Below the pieces are notes generated by a model that saw only the letters and a program-made list of their open reading frames with translations, was not told where the DNA came from and did not search any database. Of a DNA stretch of 64,000 bases, positions 35,001 through 47,106 are shown in pieces. Numbering within the stretch: position 1 is the stretch's first letter; every line of letters starts with the position of its first letter. The position numbers were made by a program, and so were the translations under genes. This DNA is from Hymenolepis diminuta (lineage: Eukaryota; Platyhelminthes; Cestoda; Cyclophyllidea; Hymenolepididae): positions 124,001 to 188,000 of the forward strand of contig CAADRB010000046.1 of assembly GCA_900708905.1 (NCBI GenBank). The letters are read 5' to 3'.

Positions 35001-38000
35001 TATAACATGTGCCGTGAGTTATTGGCTTCTGTGTTAAGTTGCTAATATTACCGGGTTTTCTAGATTGTTGGCTCTGACAGATTACTAACGGGACTTCTAT
35101 TTTGTTACAACAGGGATGCTAATTAACTTTCTTTTCAACCAAGCCTCCCCCACACGTAATAATTCAAAGGACTAAGATCTGGTGAGTTAGGACGTGACTA
35201 TAGGTTTGGTTTGACATGATGAAGAAAATTCTCGGCTACCCAATCACTGGTTTTGAGAGCTTCATGGGATGAAGCCGAATCTTGTTGGAAGATATATCGA
35301 CTACGCTGTCTATCCGAGGCGACTTAACAACAACAGTTTAAAGTCTCCGCATCCACATTCACTCTAAGGCGATGTGGGAAAAATTGAGGAGTCATGATGT
35401 GGCATTCACTACTAACACGGAAAATCACCACCGTTGCTGGAACTTCGGTAGAGTCCGCCCTCACATAGCCAGCCACCTATCATTTCTTGAATTCACTTTT
35501 TTATCCTTGTCGGAGAAGAACCAAAGACACTCCTGGTCTTTTGGGTGCTTCGATTTGTTTAAGAGTCCTTTTGCACGCATTAAACTATTCTCTCATTCAC
35601 ATAAACTGACGACCTCGCCTAAGAACACATAATTTGTATACGCGGTCCCAATAAACAAAATTCCTTATTCTTCCTTCAGACCCCTGAAAATCTTTGGCAA
35701 GGTGTCGCATTGACTTCTCATGATTTTCATCATGTCATGCATTCTTCTCAAAGACTCAGGTGTTCTGAGTGGGCGGGGTAGAGCGTTGATAATGCTCTTT
35801 TCACCTCCTTGTGGCCAATTCCTCTCCATTCTTTTCATTCAGAAGCTCCTTTCTAACTCTGCAAAAGAAAGATCTGTTGACTTTCAAAAATACTGCAATT
35901 TTTAAACTCCTTTGTTTCGCTTTTATAGACACTACTACAACGTGTCTTTTCAGTTCAACAGTTATAATTGTACCTACCATGAGATATTCTGGCATAACAA
36001 AACATTCATTTTTAAGTGGATAGTTTAACTTAAAAAAATAAAAGTGTCCTCTGATACTTTGAGCACCCGGTAAATAAATATTCACAGAATTACCTGATAT
36101 AAGGCATCTAAAGAATAAACACTTTCACCTTATCTTTGCTCTGAATGAAAAGAAAATTTGCCGAACAGAAACAATTACTTTGGAAATCTGATAATGAGAA
36201 AAGCCCGACCTTTGAGATTAATAGATTTTCAAGCTTTGAAGGCTCCAAAGAGATTATTTTTACGAAGAGGTGACCAAATTTGTATATTTCACTATATCTA
36301 CACAAAAGATTATCTCAATCAGAGTTGATTCTAGAGGAAATAAAGGAACAAAAAATTAATTGAACTAACGAATTGCACAAAAGAATGGATGTTAAATATG
36401 AAAAATATAAAATAAAATCGGAGCGTAAAGTATGTCTTAATGAATATTGAAATCTGAAGGTTTGGGCTAAATGCAAATATCTTAAATAGTAAGCCGATAT
36501 TCAAGTTAAACAAATTCCAGAACTGAGTCTGAGCAAACATGAAGAAACTAAAATAGACACAGTAATGTGGCGTCAACAAGCACGTTTACCAAGAAGGAAA
36601 TCGCGAGATCGAGACCTAATTAATACTAAGCCAAACAGAAAGTCAGGTGACAATTTTCAACTTTGCGATATAATTTCAGTACACCAGTGGATACGAATTT
36701 AAATAAGTTGACTAAAAGGAAGTTAACACTTACCTAGGATGCTTCTTCTCCAGTTTCTTATCTTCAATCTGGGATTGAATCATTTTGAAGTATTCCTTTT
36801 CCTCATCATCTCCAGAAGAATACTCTTCCTCAGCCTCATTTTCGACTCCTTCTTCTTCCTCCTCCTCTGAATCCACTTCCCCAAGTCTTTCTCCATCGTC
36901 ATCTCCCTCTTCCTCAACTTTATTGGCCTCAGAATCTTCTTCAACCTCCATCACAGGAGCTGATCCAGAATTTACTCTCTCAATCTCACCCGCAATAGTC
37001 TCTATTTCCTCGAGAGGTTGAGCCGACTGTTCAATCGTTGCTCTGCGTTTTGGATGGAGGGATGCTTCTTCGTTTCCATCGGAATCATCGCCTGAGTTGT
37101 GTCGAAGACGTTTGCGGGGTTTATGGGACTCTTCAATCTGAAGTTAAGAAAAGCAGAAAACAATAGAGACAAGAGTTGACGTTAATTCAGAGCACATTTA
37201 CCAACGATCACCATTTAAGAAAAAGTGGTGGAAGATGGCATTAGAATTCACGATTCTCTCTACGATTTATCAAAACCACAATCAAAATTAAGCATGCTAA
37301 AAAGGGCAAAGTATAAAGTAATAGTTCCAAAAAATAGTAAAAGGTTTGATTTTAAAGGTGTATGGAAATAAGCAGTGGGAAGAGAAGCAATATTATATTT
37401 CTTATCAGCCAACTTTATGAATTCTCCCCCCATCCGCCGTGCTCGAATTTCTATTTGAGGAAAGTAGTTGTTGCAAGAAATTCTAGCTTAAAGACCACCA
37501 ACACAGGATAGAGAAAACTTCCTAAGCTAGTGCCATTCACAATGTGTAGAGTCAAATTGATAATGTGATCGTAAGCTTTGAATAAATTACAAATCACTGT
37601 AATTTATCGAATCCCATAGAGAAGCTATTGCAGATCACCTTTGACCATTGAAAGCGGTCATTCATTTATTCATTGGTTAAATTCTAGTAAACAAAAAGAT
37701 CCTTTTCCTGATATATGTGTCCTGATTTCCTCGCAATAATGAAAGCATACTATAAGAATATGAACAATTTTACAAAAAGCGGGAGAATAAAAGGTCTGGA
37801 TAGAACACAAATCGGTCAACTAAAACGCAGAATTTTTTTCTCTCATCTCTCTCGATTTGAGAAGACAAAAGGACAAATGACTCACTAATATACCAGACAG
37901 ACAAAATCTCATTAAGGTGTTTACCTTCGAGAACGTTACGCCGAAATATAAGCCAAAACGTTTATGTAGTTCAAAGAGGGTAATTACGATGTAATTTGCA

Positions 38001-41000
38001 TGTTTAAATAGACATGGCTGAAAGCTGAGAAGTGTACAGAAGTCGACAGTTACAATGATATATAAACCGTTCATATACGTTTCCCCCAATTCCTAAAGCC
38101 AACATAAATGATCAAGTCTTCACTTAAGGGAGGTATGTAAGATATGATTACTTATTGGTTCTCCACTACCATAAACTAGAAACTACCATAGATAAGTGAG
38201 AATGATCACCCAATCACCGTAAGTAGAAACCGTAATGTGAACTCATTATAACCAAAAATTACTTATAAGAATGTAAACAAAATTTTTTTTCTATTTTAAA
38301 ACGAACTTATGAGTGAGAGACAATAATCTACAACTGCAAACAACTATGCCAATGGCTTACAGGACTCCACTCTCGAGGTTCATCTACAGCTTGAGTTGCG
38401 AAAGAGCACTGAATATATGAAGGATCTAATAGGTCCATTTTGGGAACGCTCATTTCTCTCAAATCATGCTCCTCAGATGGAAGTTCTAAAACGGGAAAAA
38501 AACAAATACTATACAGATTAAATACTGCTTATCACAAAAATGAGAAAGAAAAATTTTAAACTACCTCGAATATCAGGAAGGGACTCCGCTTCATTGGTGA
38601 TAGGAGCATTTAAAGCTAGAGGAAAATGCGGTTAGATGAAAAATAAAAACAAACCATCTCTAACTCTCGTTAACTTGGGTCGAGTAATTTCCTCAGCCGC
38701 GAGTTTGTCTTTCGACAGTGGAACTGTTAATTCAAGTACTTGAGTTTGATTTGCACCAAAATCAACATTTTGAGTAAAATCTAGATCCACAATATTCAAA
38801 GAAACTAGTTGTGTCGATTGGGCTGAAGGATGAATAATATCTGTGTGAGATTTAAGAATCAAGTAAATATTCTACTGACATACGAGAATCTTTAACAGTA
38901 GACGCTGTTGTGGCATCCCGAATTCTTACAAGTTTCGGCTTATCTGACTCATCAACCGATGGTAAGGGCACGGTGTTAGGTTGAGTCGGATCGATATCTT
39001 CGAAATCATCAATAAGTTGAGTTTGAGTTGGTCCCTCAGTTAGCCCTTTCGATCCACCACTGTCGAATTGCGTCAGGTTCAGCTCCACTTTAACAACTAA
39101 AGGGGATAAATGTGACTAAAATCATAATTTTGATTAAAAACTTGATACTTTATTAAATTGTGTAAAATTTTGTTCTTTACAAATATCAATTACCACCTAT
39201 TTGCTTCCATGCGGTCCTTTAATTAATTCGAGTTACAGTTCAGTAAAATACCCGTTAACACCCGCGAATGCCTTGAGACATTTGATTCCAGTGGAAGGTT
39301 GTATTTAGATACAATTCTATTCTTTTCGTATCCAATGTATCATATACTCAGATAAGTATTATGAATACTGCTCTTAATATGCTACGCTCAATTTGCAAGG
39401 GAGATAACCCAAAACTAACCTGAATAATCATCAAGAGCAGTCATGCGTTGAACAGGATCTTGAGTTTTGAGAACTTGAGTCTGCGTTGTTGTTGGCAGAG
39501 TATATTCAATTTTAGTTTGTTCAAGGGACGAAGAATCTGTCGTACCTGTAAAAAGAGAACGTAGGAATCAGAAAATAAGGATAAAAACATGCCCAAATTA
39601 GCAGGCTAATACGTTAATCAATAGACTACTATTAAGAGTCTAGTACTATAGAGAGTACAGAGATAAAAATGATTGCTCAACTCGCTTTCCGACCGCTAAT
39701 CAGTGAATACAACAGGAGACATGAATTTGTAGTGGTTCCCTAATTGTCAAATTGATTATATTTTCGATTATAAAATCTCTCCTTTTGTACTCAATCGATA
39801 TAAGATAGCAACAAACGTAATACCCCTAATCACCTCAAAGGATTAATTCAGCAACACATTAGGAATACCACTTTTGCCGAGACCCAATTACCCCACCCTA
39901 AATCCTTTATTCCCCAGGCTGTCTAACTACATAAACAGCCATGTACACATGCTCCACACCCGCCACCTGCATCTCCGCTACACACACTCAAAATTCTCTC
40001 CTGTGGTTTCTGATCCTCTCCAAATAAGCTTCTCTTACCGCTCTCTTTCCTTCTCTTTATCTTGTTGTCTGAATAAGATCCGTAGGTAGGTACAGGCTGT
40101 AGAACAGCTAAGGGTCAAAGTTGGATACCTAGCTGGTATTCCCTTCTTTTAAAATTCATCTTCCAATCTTAAACCTCCAATGGCCATTGTTCTGTTTTAT
40201 AAAGATAAAATTTGCATAATAAACAAATCAGATTGTATATTAATTTTAACTTACTACCAGACGGTTGTTTCTGACTGAAGAGCAAACTGTAAGGTGTAGC
40301 ATTCCATGAACGATCTGAAAGGGTTCTATTCTGAGAAGGAACAGACTGAGTGATGGAGTCACTGGCAAAAAGATCTACGTCTCCAGGTTCAAGGTGGCCA
40401 TTGTGAATTGGTCGAATTGTCGGGCGACCTTCCGCAATGAACTACAGAATAGTAGTGTTAGTGAAGGACATCGAACTTGGCAGATGCGCACATTAAAACA
40501 AAACCGTAACTCACCTCATCAACATCATCCATAGTTACGTCATTGTCATCTTCATCTTCATCTTTTGAACCACCTTCTACGCCATCATCGTCTTCAGCAG
40601 CTTCATCGTCCAAGAAGGGATTCTTGGACCTCCGCTTGACATGAGGGGCCTCATCATCTTCTTCCTGCTCTTCGTCTTCTTCTTCTGATTCCAAAGAAGT
40701 GCTACAATCGCTGCTAAAACTCTCCTCATCCTCTTCCACCCAGTCTTCGTCCTGAAATGAGCAAGAGGAAATAATCAGAAAACTTAAGACCCTCTTTAAT
40801 CGAGTCAATATGAAACATCGTTATTCCCATCAGCCGTAGATCCATCTTAAGTGGTAAGAACATGAGAGGCTCAAAACTAATCGTCGGTGCGGAAACATTA
40901 CATTGCTAATTGGACTGCATGATTCTATTCATTTATATCTACTGCTATGCGCTTCATAGATAAGGACAGAATTGTTGTAATCCTCATATTACTTGCTGGT

Positions 41001-43409
41001 TCGTGAATAAACAATTTTCACCTATACCAATAGACCGTTAACAGTGGAATTACTCCTTAAGACAGAAAAAAACAAAATACATATATTTTCCCCATTATTA
41101 GATGTGCAACGTTCAACTAAAGGCTTTATAGCAGTGAAGACAGCAAATTTTGCCACCAAGCAGTCTCTGAGGTTGTGAAAATTGAGATGTGAGCTTTCAC
41201 TGAATGTCAAACAAAGGTGACCTGATTCATAAAATTTGATGAAAATAAATACAGATAAGCGATTACGAAAATGGACAAGTGCAAATGTCCTCAATCACCA
41301 TAAGTATTACTCACACATTCGGAAGGTGCAGTCACCAATCATAACTTTAATAAATAAATCTTAATAATTTACTTTCCATTCTGTTTGGTAGATGGAATTT
41401 CAAAAGCTCTATATCCGTCTGTCAAAGTTTTACTTTAATATGAACAATAAAAGCCCATTTTTCAATCAATTAGACTAAACTTTACCTAAGAAATAAATAT
41501 TGACTTAAATGAAATGGAAGGAAGGGGCACAAAACTAAATTTGAGCGAGGGTATATAGTATTAATATGCGAGACTAATCATGGCGCAAAACTCACGAAAG
41601 AAAGTTACGAGATATCAAAATCCCCTTTTTACTTTAACATGAAGTTAGGAGTACCACCAACTGATTACTTGAGTATAAACATTTCTGAGTAATGTCCCCA
41701 GTAGGGTAACGGGAGACAATGAGAAGGGAACGAAAAACCCTACGACTTAAATCTTAAGCAATAGATAAATCGTGGCAATTTTTCCATTTACGTCCAAAGA
41801 TTAAAAATTGCAACAGATTTGTAATGATCAATAAATAAAAGTGAAGGATATTAATTCCAGAAACAAGATCAACTTACCTCATTTCTATCTCCAGACATTT
41901 CTGAATACTGTGAAGGTTTGTATTCCTTCATGCGCTCCTCGTATTGTTTCAGTTTTTTCTCCCGCATAATCTCCTTCAACTCAGCTCTATGTTTGGCCCA
42001 CTCCCGACGATTAGTGAAAGTCAACGACTGCTTGGTAGTCGACTTGTATTTCACCGAGTCCAATTTGAGAGAGACCGTTCCAGATTCAGCATCCGCTACC
42101 TAGAATAGAAAGCGAGTAATATACATAACCAATAGAAGCATACCTTAGTGAGAATTGAAAACTCCTGAGTCTTTGTAATTGGATCATTGTCCTTATGTTT
42201 AGCTGGTTTTGCAAATTTATTAAATCTAGATATTAACTCATCAGCTTGGCTCCTCTTCCCCAGTATTACAGGCTGGTCATCTTGAACTATGTAAATAAAA
42301 GATTAGGCAAAAATAGATTAAACTCACGTAAATCAATAATGTCATCATCGTTAGCCTGGAGGGGTTTAGGAGGAGGGAGATTATCAGGTAGATTAAAATT
42401 ACGCAGTGAATGGGAGGTCGATGCTTGTGCTTCATTCAAAGGGGAAGTTGCTTTTATCGCTTGTGTCCTACATATAACTTTTAGGAGAGATTAAGAAATG
42501 GTTACCCTGAAGGCCTAAGCCTCGATAATGGCCCAGTTTTATCGCCATGAAGAGCTTTCTTAAACTCCGCCACTGAGGTATACTCCTTCGGTTTGTAGTG
42601 AAGAAGTTCAAGATTTGTTTCTAAGACGGAAAATTGAAAGCTAATTTTAATAAATTACCTCGAATAAGACGTTGCGATTCACTATGAACGGCAAATTTTT
42701 CCCTCTCATACACAGTTGCGGGTTTCTTAGAACCCGAACTCGTGGTAGATATGGTTTTCTTAGCAGCTCCACCAGAACATGTCCACCTGCCAAAAATTTC
42801 ATTATGGGTTGGCACCTCCACTTCTTCTTCTTCATCAAAAGTAACTTCCGGATGGTGATTTTCACCACCGTTTTCTTCACCAACAGATGAATCACTGCTT
42901 ATATCATAAACCTTTTTGACAGGTCCCTCAGAATCTTTATCAGTGTCATTAACTGTTAAATCCAAGTCAACTGGTGCCTGTTCATCCCCTTCACTTAATC
43001 CGTCTTTATCATTCACTGGCAAATCATCTTGCTCCATTTCTTTTGTGCCAATAACTTCCTCTTCAGCGGTAAGTGTCACCCCATAATCATCACGATCATC
43101 ATTTTCATCAGCGTAAGATTCAATTTTCTTGGTATGTTCCATTCTGGATTTAAAAATACTGTCATAACCGAGGGATTCATCGTCTTCATCTGCAATTGGA
43201 TTTGGAATATCAATTTTCAGCGGACCTTCTTTGTCATCACTTATGAGAGGAGGATCATCGAACACGTCAAATAGTTTTATTTTATTCAACATTGGTACGT
43301 CGAACTGTATAATAAACATAATTAAGCAGAAAAAGAAAAAAACATTAAAAACGAAAATACTTACTGCTGTATCTTCTTCGGAATCAATAATAGGCGAGTT
43401 TACATCCAT
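32025..43409 (-). CDS. CLSPN: Claspin (replication checkpoint mediator), complete 21-exon gene
   Basis: Nuclear adaptor that travels with replication forks and lets ATR activate Chk1. Exons: 43365-43409, 42659-43304, 42506-42620, 42328-42467, 42144-42286, 41878-42099, 40515-40751, 40258-40441, 39420-39545, 38884-39096, 38655-38840, 38565-38615, 38361-38485, 36734-37137, 34185-34425, 34030-34108, 32839-33107, 32689-32776, 32551-32618, 32187-32474, 32025-32072. They total 3918 nt, 1305 residues (human 1339). The N-terminus is MDVNSPIIDSEEDTA. HSESQRLIRE matches human HSETQRLIRE. Long acidic runs and a charged coiled-coil-like stretch follow. The C-terminal block FIDEEAELSGDEEER then FFEDGDLYDEEGR and RRRFKWKGL aligns with human YLADGDLHSDGPGR and MRKFRWKNI. 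Exons 8-13 are rich in SQ/TQ. The acceptor of exon 18 (AAAAAG) is weak and the last exon is short and unconserved; those two are the least certain. Confidence 0.92.
34680..35785 (-). pseudogene. Tc1/mariner-type transposase relic, split by an LTR
   Basis: Minus-strand remnants of an IS630/Tc1/mariner transposase, in order from 35785 down: SVRTPE near the start, a helix-turn-helix-like block around 35680, GLLNKSKHP and LWFFSDKDKK (first catalytic D region), MTPQFFPHRLRVN, FQQDSASSHEALKTSDWVAE (second catalytic D region), and SPDLSPLNYYVWG (third). After the LTR at 34834-35112 come LMETVV, EDINKDHP and TRIEWVIEAEGEY, the usual C-terminus. Several stops and frame changes show it is dead. It lies in the claspin intron 34426-36733, same strand as claspin. 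Confidence 0.8.
34834..35112 (+). repeat. Solo LTR nested in the transposase relic, TSD GGGAT
   Basis: A 279-bp copy beginning TGTTAGAAGAAATG and ending TTGTTACAACA. It is flanked by GGGAT at 34829-34833 and 35113-35117, a perfect 5-bp target-site duplication. It belongs to the same family as the LTRs at 1230 and 9535. Its orientation is opposite to both, and antisense to claspin. Confidence 0.93.
38361..40441 (-). other. CLSPN: Claspin exons 8-13: SQ/TQ cluster with duplicated exon
   Basis: These exons encode about a dozen TQ and several SQ dipeptides within roughly 290 residues, for example LPTTTQTQVLKTQDP, EGPTQTQLIDD, DPTQP, DFTQN and NQTQVLEL. SQ/TQ are ATM/ATR target sites. Exon 10 (38884-39096) and exon 11 (38655-38840) end in similar motifs, KPKLVRIRDA and RPKLTRVRDG, and share TQ-rich, LxxTQ-type beginnings, which points to a tandem exon duplication. 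Exon 13 (38361-38485) has YIQCSFATQ, placed where vertebrate claspins have Chk1-binding repeats of the LCSGKF type. Confidence 0.7.
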
Positions 43410-44875
43410 GAGGAATCTGGAAAAAATAGTTCCTTAAAATATGAATGACGCAATTAGGCATAAAAATCGGACTAAGACGAACAATAAGGAATTATGAAAT
43501 ACGTGTAACGGGACAATATTTAAAATTCTAATTAACAAATCCTTAAACTGAGAAATCACACCACCAGACAGATCACGAAACTGGGAGCTTGAGCCAAGCG
43601 CACTTTGCGAGAGAGTCAAATTCGTGCGTTTCAAATTCGTGTATAAAAATTTGTTTTTCAAATAGATTTCAAAGTGAAAAGTTTCCAAATAGAAGTGAGT
43701 TATTTATATGGATATCAATTCATTGAATATATACAAGGACGTCGATTTACGTGGATCTGATCATTTTTCCTTTAACACTAATTTGACCACATTCTAACGA
43801 AAGTTGTTAGCACCTTTCTCAAACATCTGTTGTGTCAAACTTATAATTCTATAGAAAATAAGTATGGATTATTGCGCTTAATGGTGGTTTTAACGTTAAT
43901 ATATACGCCAATTCAAAATCAATTAGAATTGGTAGACTGATGCCGTAAATTTAATGCAATTGTATCCGCTGCGAAATGACTGAAACACAAATTACTGCAT
44001 AAAATAGCATCCAAAATCTGACGAAATTACCTTTTCTGTTTGTGGTCCAATCCAGAACGATTGAGCTCATAGCCGAAAATGAACCAAAATCGGAAATAAT
44101 TAAATTGTATTCGGAAAAAAATGTGAAAAAAATTAATAAAACGTTGATTAATAAAATTCCTTAATAACAAGCAATTACCATTACACTTGCTTAAATTGGA
44201 TTGCTTTAAAAAATCATATTTGTATATTTTAAGGAACATAAAAAGTAAATTAAATCATAAATTATGGGAGGGAGACATTGTGGATATCATTAAAGTAATG
44301 TTAATTTAGATACATAATTGCGAAAGTATCGAAATTGTTTCAACGTAACCTCTTTAAAATTTTTCAAAGATATTTAAAGCATATTAAAATACCTAAAAAT
44401 GCTGATTGTTGCGCATTAACAAAGAAATAACCTACTTCCGTGAGAGCAGGAATTGATAACTTTTCTAAAAACTATGGATTTTATCGTCCATGTTTTTGTC
44501 ATATATTAGATATTTTGTCCACCGAAGCTCTTGTCCAATATACGCTCCCTATTCATGGACAGGCGCTAGAAGTGATAATTTTTGAAGTACTTGTAATAAA
44601 CATTGGAATTTAGTTGAAATAGTTAGATGAATTTTAAGTTTCAATATCAAAATCAACCTTTTTCATATCTATTTATTAAAACTTTCTTAAGATATTCCCT
44701 CTGCAGTCTATTTTTAAATCTTAGAAAGGAATATAAGGAATAATTAAAAAAAGACTAATGATTACGCATTTGTGAAGGAAATGGCAACTGAATGTTAGCG
44801 AAATGAAACGACTAAAACTGACAAATCTCATTTTCAATAATGATATATTTATCGGAGCCTTATCGATCGAATAGA
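43410..44875. other. Upstream of claspin, no gene recognised
   Basis: AT-rich sequence that should include the claspin 5' untranslated region and promoter. No motif could be assigned. Confidence 0.4.
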
Positions 44876-45160
44876 TGGAACAAGTCAAGTCACTCATATC
44901 CGGCCAATATGGAAGTGGCTGGGAAGCCACCCAAATTTATTGATAAACAAATTAGGATTGTATGCAAAACATTTCTTCATTAGACGTCGGTCATGTCCCG
45001 CGTGATTATTGACACCGGTTTAGGTATCTATGTGCAAACACACGGCTGGACCGCCTATTGGCGGTCGAGATCCAGCTGTCAGATAATCATTTCTCATCGC
45101 TAGATGTTGAAAAGCATCTGCTATCTATAGCAATGTTTTGAAGGATATGGTTTTAAACGC
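44876..45160 (+). repeat. Unidentified repeat, copy 1
   Basis: It starts near GGAACAAGTCAAG and contains AAATTTATTGAT, TTCATTAGACGTCGGTCATG, ATCTATGTGCAAACAC and GCATCTGCTATCTATAGCAA. Copy 2 (45466-45720) has the same order of blocks with many changes. Copy 3 (46060-46290) matches on the opposite strand. No coding capacity was seen; the family is not recognised. Confidence 0.7.
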
Positions 45161-45465
45161 TTAGATTGGGAAGAAGTTTCGATTGTATAGTTTAAAACTC
45201 TCATTTTACTTTCATCCCTTGTTAAGAGTTAATCATTACTATTGAACTTTCTATGCATAAGTGTATACCACTGAATTTCGTATTTCCACCAGAAGATCGT
45301 TTCGCCAAGGAACCTCCCGCATTAAGGAACAGATCTCGGATTCCGAGGAAGGCCTTGCGTTAGCAAGAAGGTGGTTAGTACGGCAGGACTCAACCGGATA
45401 TTCTAACTCTTTAAATAAAACACTATAGAACATATTTGTAATCAAGTGATGTGAAGAGTAAGAAG

Positions 45466-45720
45466 GAACAAGTCAAGCTACTCATGCCGCTAAATCATTA
45501 CAGAGGTAGCCGGTAATACATACAAATTTACTGATGAATAAATAGGGGTTTATATGCATAAGGACTCTTCATTTGACGTCAATCATATCTCGGCGTCGAT
45601 GTTGCTGTGCGATGATTGTTAACTGTATAGATATCTATGCGCAAACACGTACACACAACTGAATCGTCAATGAATATTGTAGTGGAGATCATATCTTATT
45701 GCAATATAACTCACCATTTT
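45466..45720 (+). repeat. Unidentified repeat, copy 2
   Basis: Direct repeat of 44876-45160, offset by about 590 bp. Shared blocks are GGAACAAGTCAAG, CAAATTTA, TTTGACGTCAATCAT and ATCTATGCGCAAACACG. The right end is more diverged. Confidence 0.65.
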
Positions 45721-46059
45721 TCCTCAAGTTACCTGACACCTTGTTGATATGCGGAAGTCACACAAAATTTATTCAAATAAAGTTTAGGGATTTGTATTCT
45801 TGAAAATACTCAATGGATTAATAAAGACAATGAGATGAAAATGAATTCGAATTCCCAATAAACAAATCATCGGTATAATTTAGTTACCCCTTTGTCCAAA
45901 CTGTATTTATTGGTAATAATGGGAACAGCTGCAAACATTTTCTTAAATGTTTCGTTTTCAAATTAATTATAATTCCGGGTTCATTGTTTAAAAATAAGAT
46001 CAACTGGTCTCAATGAAATTTAGAACAACCTAGTGTCCGGCATTGAGCAGGAATGGTCA

Positions 46060-46290
46060 CTACCTGTGATTATTCCGTGCAAATTGCTGTAGACAGCAGA
46101 TGTCTATCATCAACTATCGATTAGAAATGATTGACTGACGATTAGATCTCCCCTACAGTGTCCACAGGCGGTTCCGTCTAAACAGATGCCGATCATCACG
46201 CTGAGACATGACTGACGTCTAACAAAGAAATATTTTGTATATAAACTCAATTTACTATTGATAAATTGGTGCGTCTTGCCCGCCGCCCCC
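46060..46290 (-). repeat. Unidentified repeat, copy 3, inverted
   Basis: The reverse complement carries TTTGTTAGACGTCAGTCATG, GAACCGCCTGTGG, AATCATTTCTAATCG and CATCTGCTGTCTACAGCAA in the same order as copy 1. It is noncoding. With copies 1 and 2 it makes an inverted arrangement upstream of MFSD13A. Confidence 0.65.
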
Positions 46291-47106
46291 GAACTGATTT
46301 AACGACATGAGTGAAATGATTTATTCCATCAATTCGACCGATGTGGCTCCGCTAGACCATAATGCTATTACACAAACCCCTTCAAAATATCTTTTGGGAA
46401 CGCAGCTAAAATTATCAGCAGTCATTATTCTCGACGGGCTTGTGAAGATGTCAAAACCTCGTACATCATAGATCAAATCTCTTAAATGTATCACAAAATA
46501 TACTGCGAAAGTTATGCATCTGATCGTTCGAATATTAAAATGCACCATAAATAATAAAATGCATTATAAATTACCAAATGTATTAGTTTGTGTATTTAAC
46601 ACGATGGTTAAGAAGTAAGAGTTTCACAATGAAAATTCGTACTCGATAAATTCCTTTAATTTTTGGAAACATGTCATTGAATAAAGATTTGAAATTTTTT
46701 CTTAAATAAATTTTAAATTATAATTTGCATTGGATTTGTAAAGGCTCTTAAAGAATATACCAAATGATATATTGCTTCACATATACCATATGTTTGTCCT
46801 TATAAAATGGCGGTTTATTAATGCGTGTTAATTCTTACATCGCTTAAATATTATTTAAAATTTTATGTATGAGATGTATTTGTATAATGCGAAGAAATTT
46901 TACGCTAGCTCTTTGATTTAGTATTTTTTTATCAAACGGTTTTCATGGATTCCATAATAAATTTGATAATGAAGTGAATTAAAACTAACACTGGTTTCTT
47001 TATGTACCAGATTATATTTTAGAATATTTTAAATCTGATTTCAATTTATTCTACTCTTTTAGATTATCAAAGAAGTGCATCTACTTTATGTCGAATTTGC
47101 TGCGGA
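46291..47106. other. Upstream of MFSD13A, presumed 5' region
   Basis: AT-rich. A good acceptor (TCTACTCTTTTAG) ends at 47062, 44 bases before the MFSD13A start codon. The first coding exon therefore probably begins at 47063 and follows an untranslated exon or a trans-spliced leader. Confidence 0.5.

Noticed and set aside
36785..37021. Plus-strand serine-rich frame
   Set aside because: It is the complement of the glutamate-rich claspin exon 36734-37137 (GAA/GAG read as TTC/CTC and shifted to serine codons).
42659..43409. Continuous reading of 262 codons through the first claspin intron
   Set aside because: The 60-bp stretch 43305-43364 is bounded by GTAAGT and a TTATACAG acceptor and encodes a phenylalanine-rich segment out of character with the acidic protein, so it is an intron that happens to lack stops.
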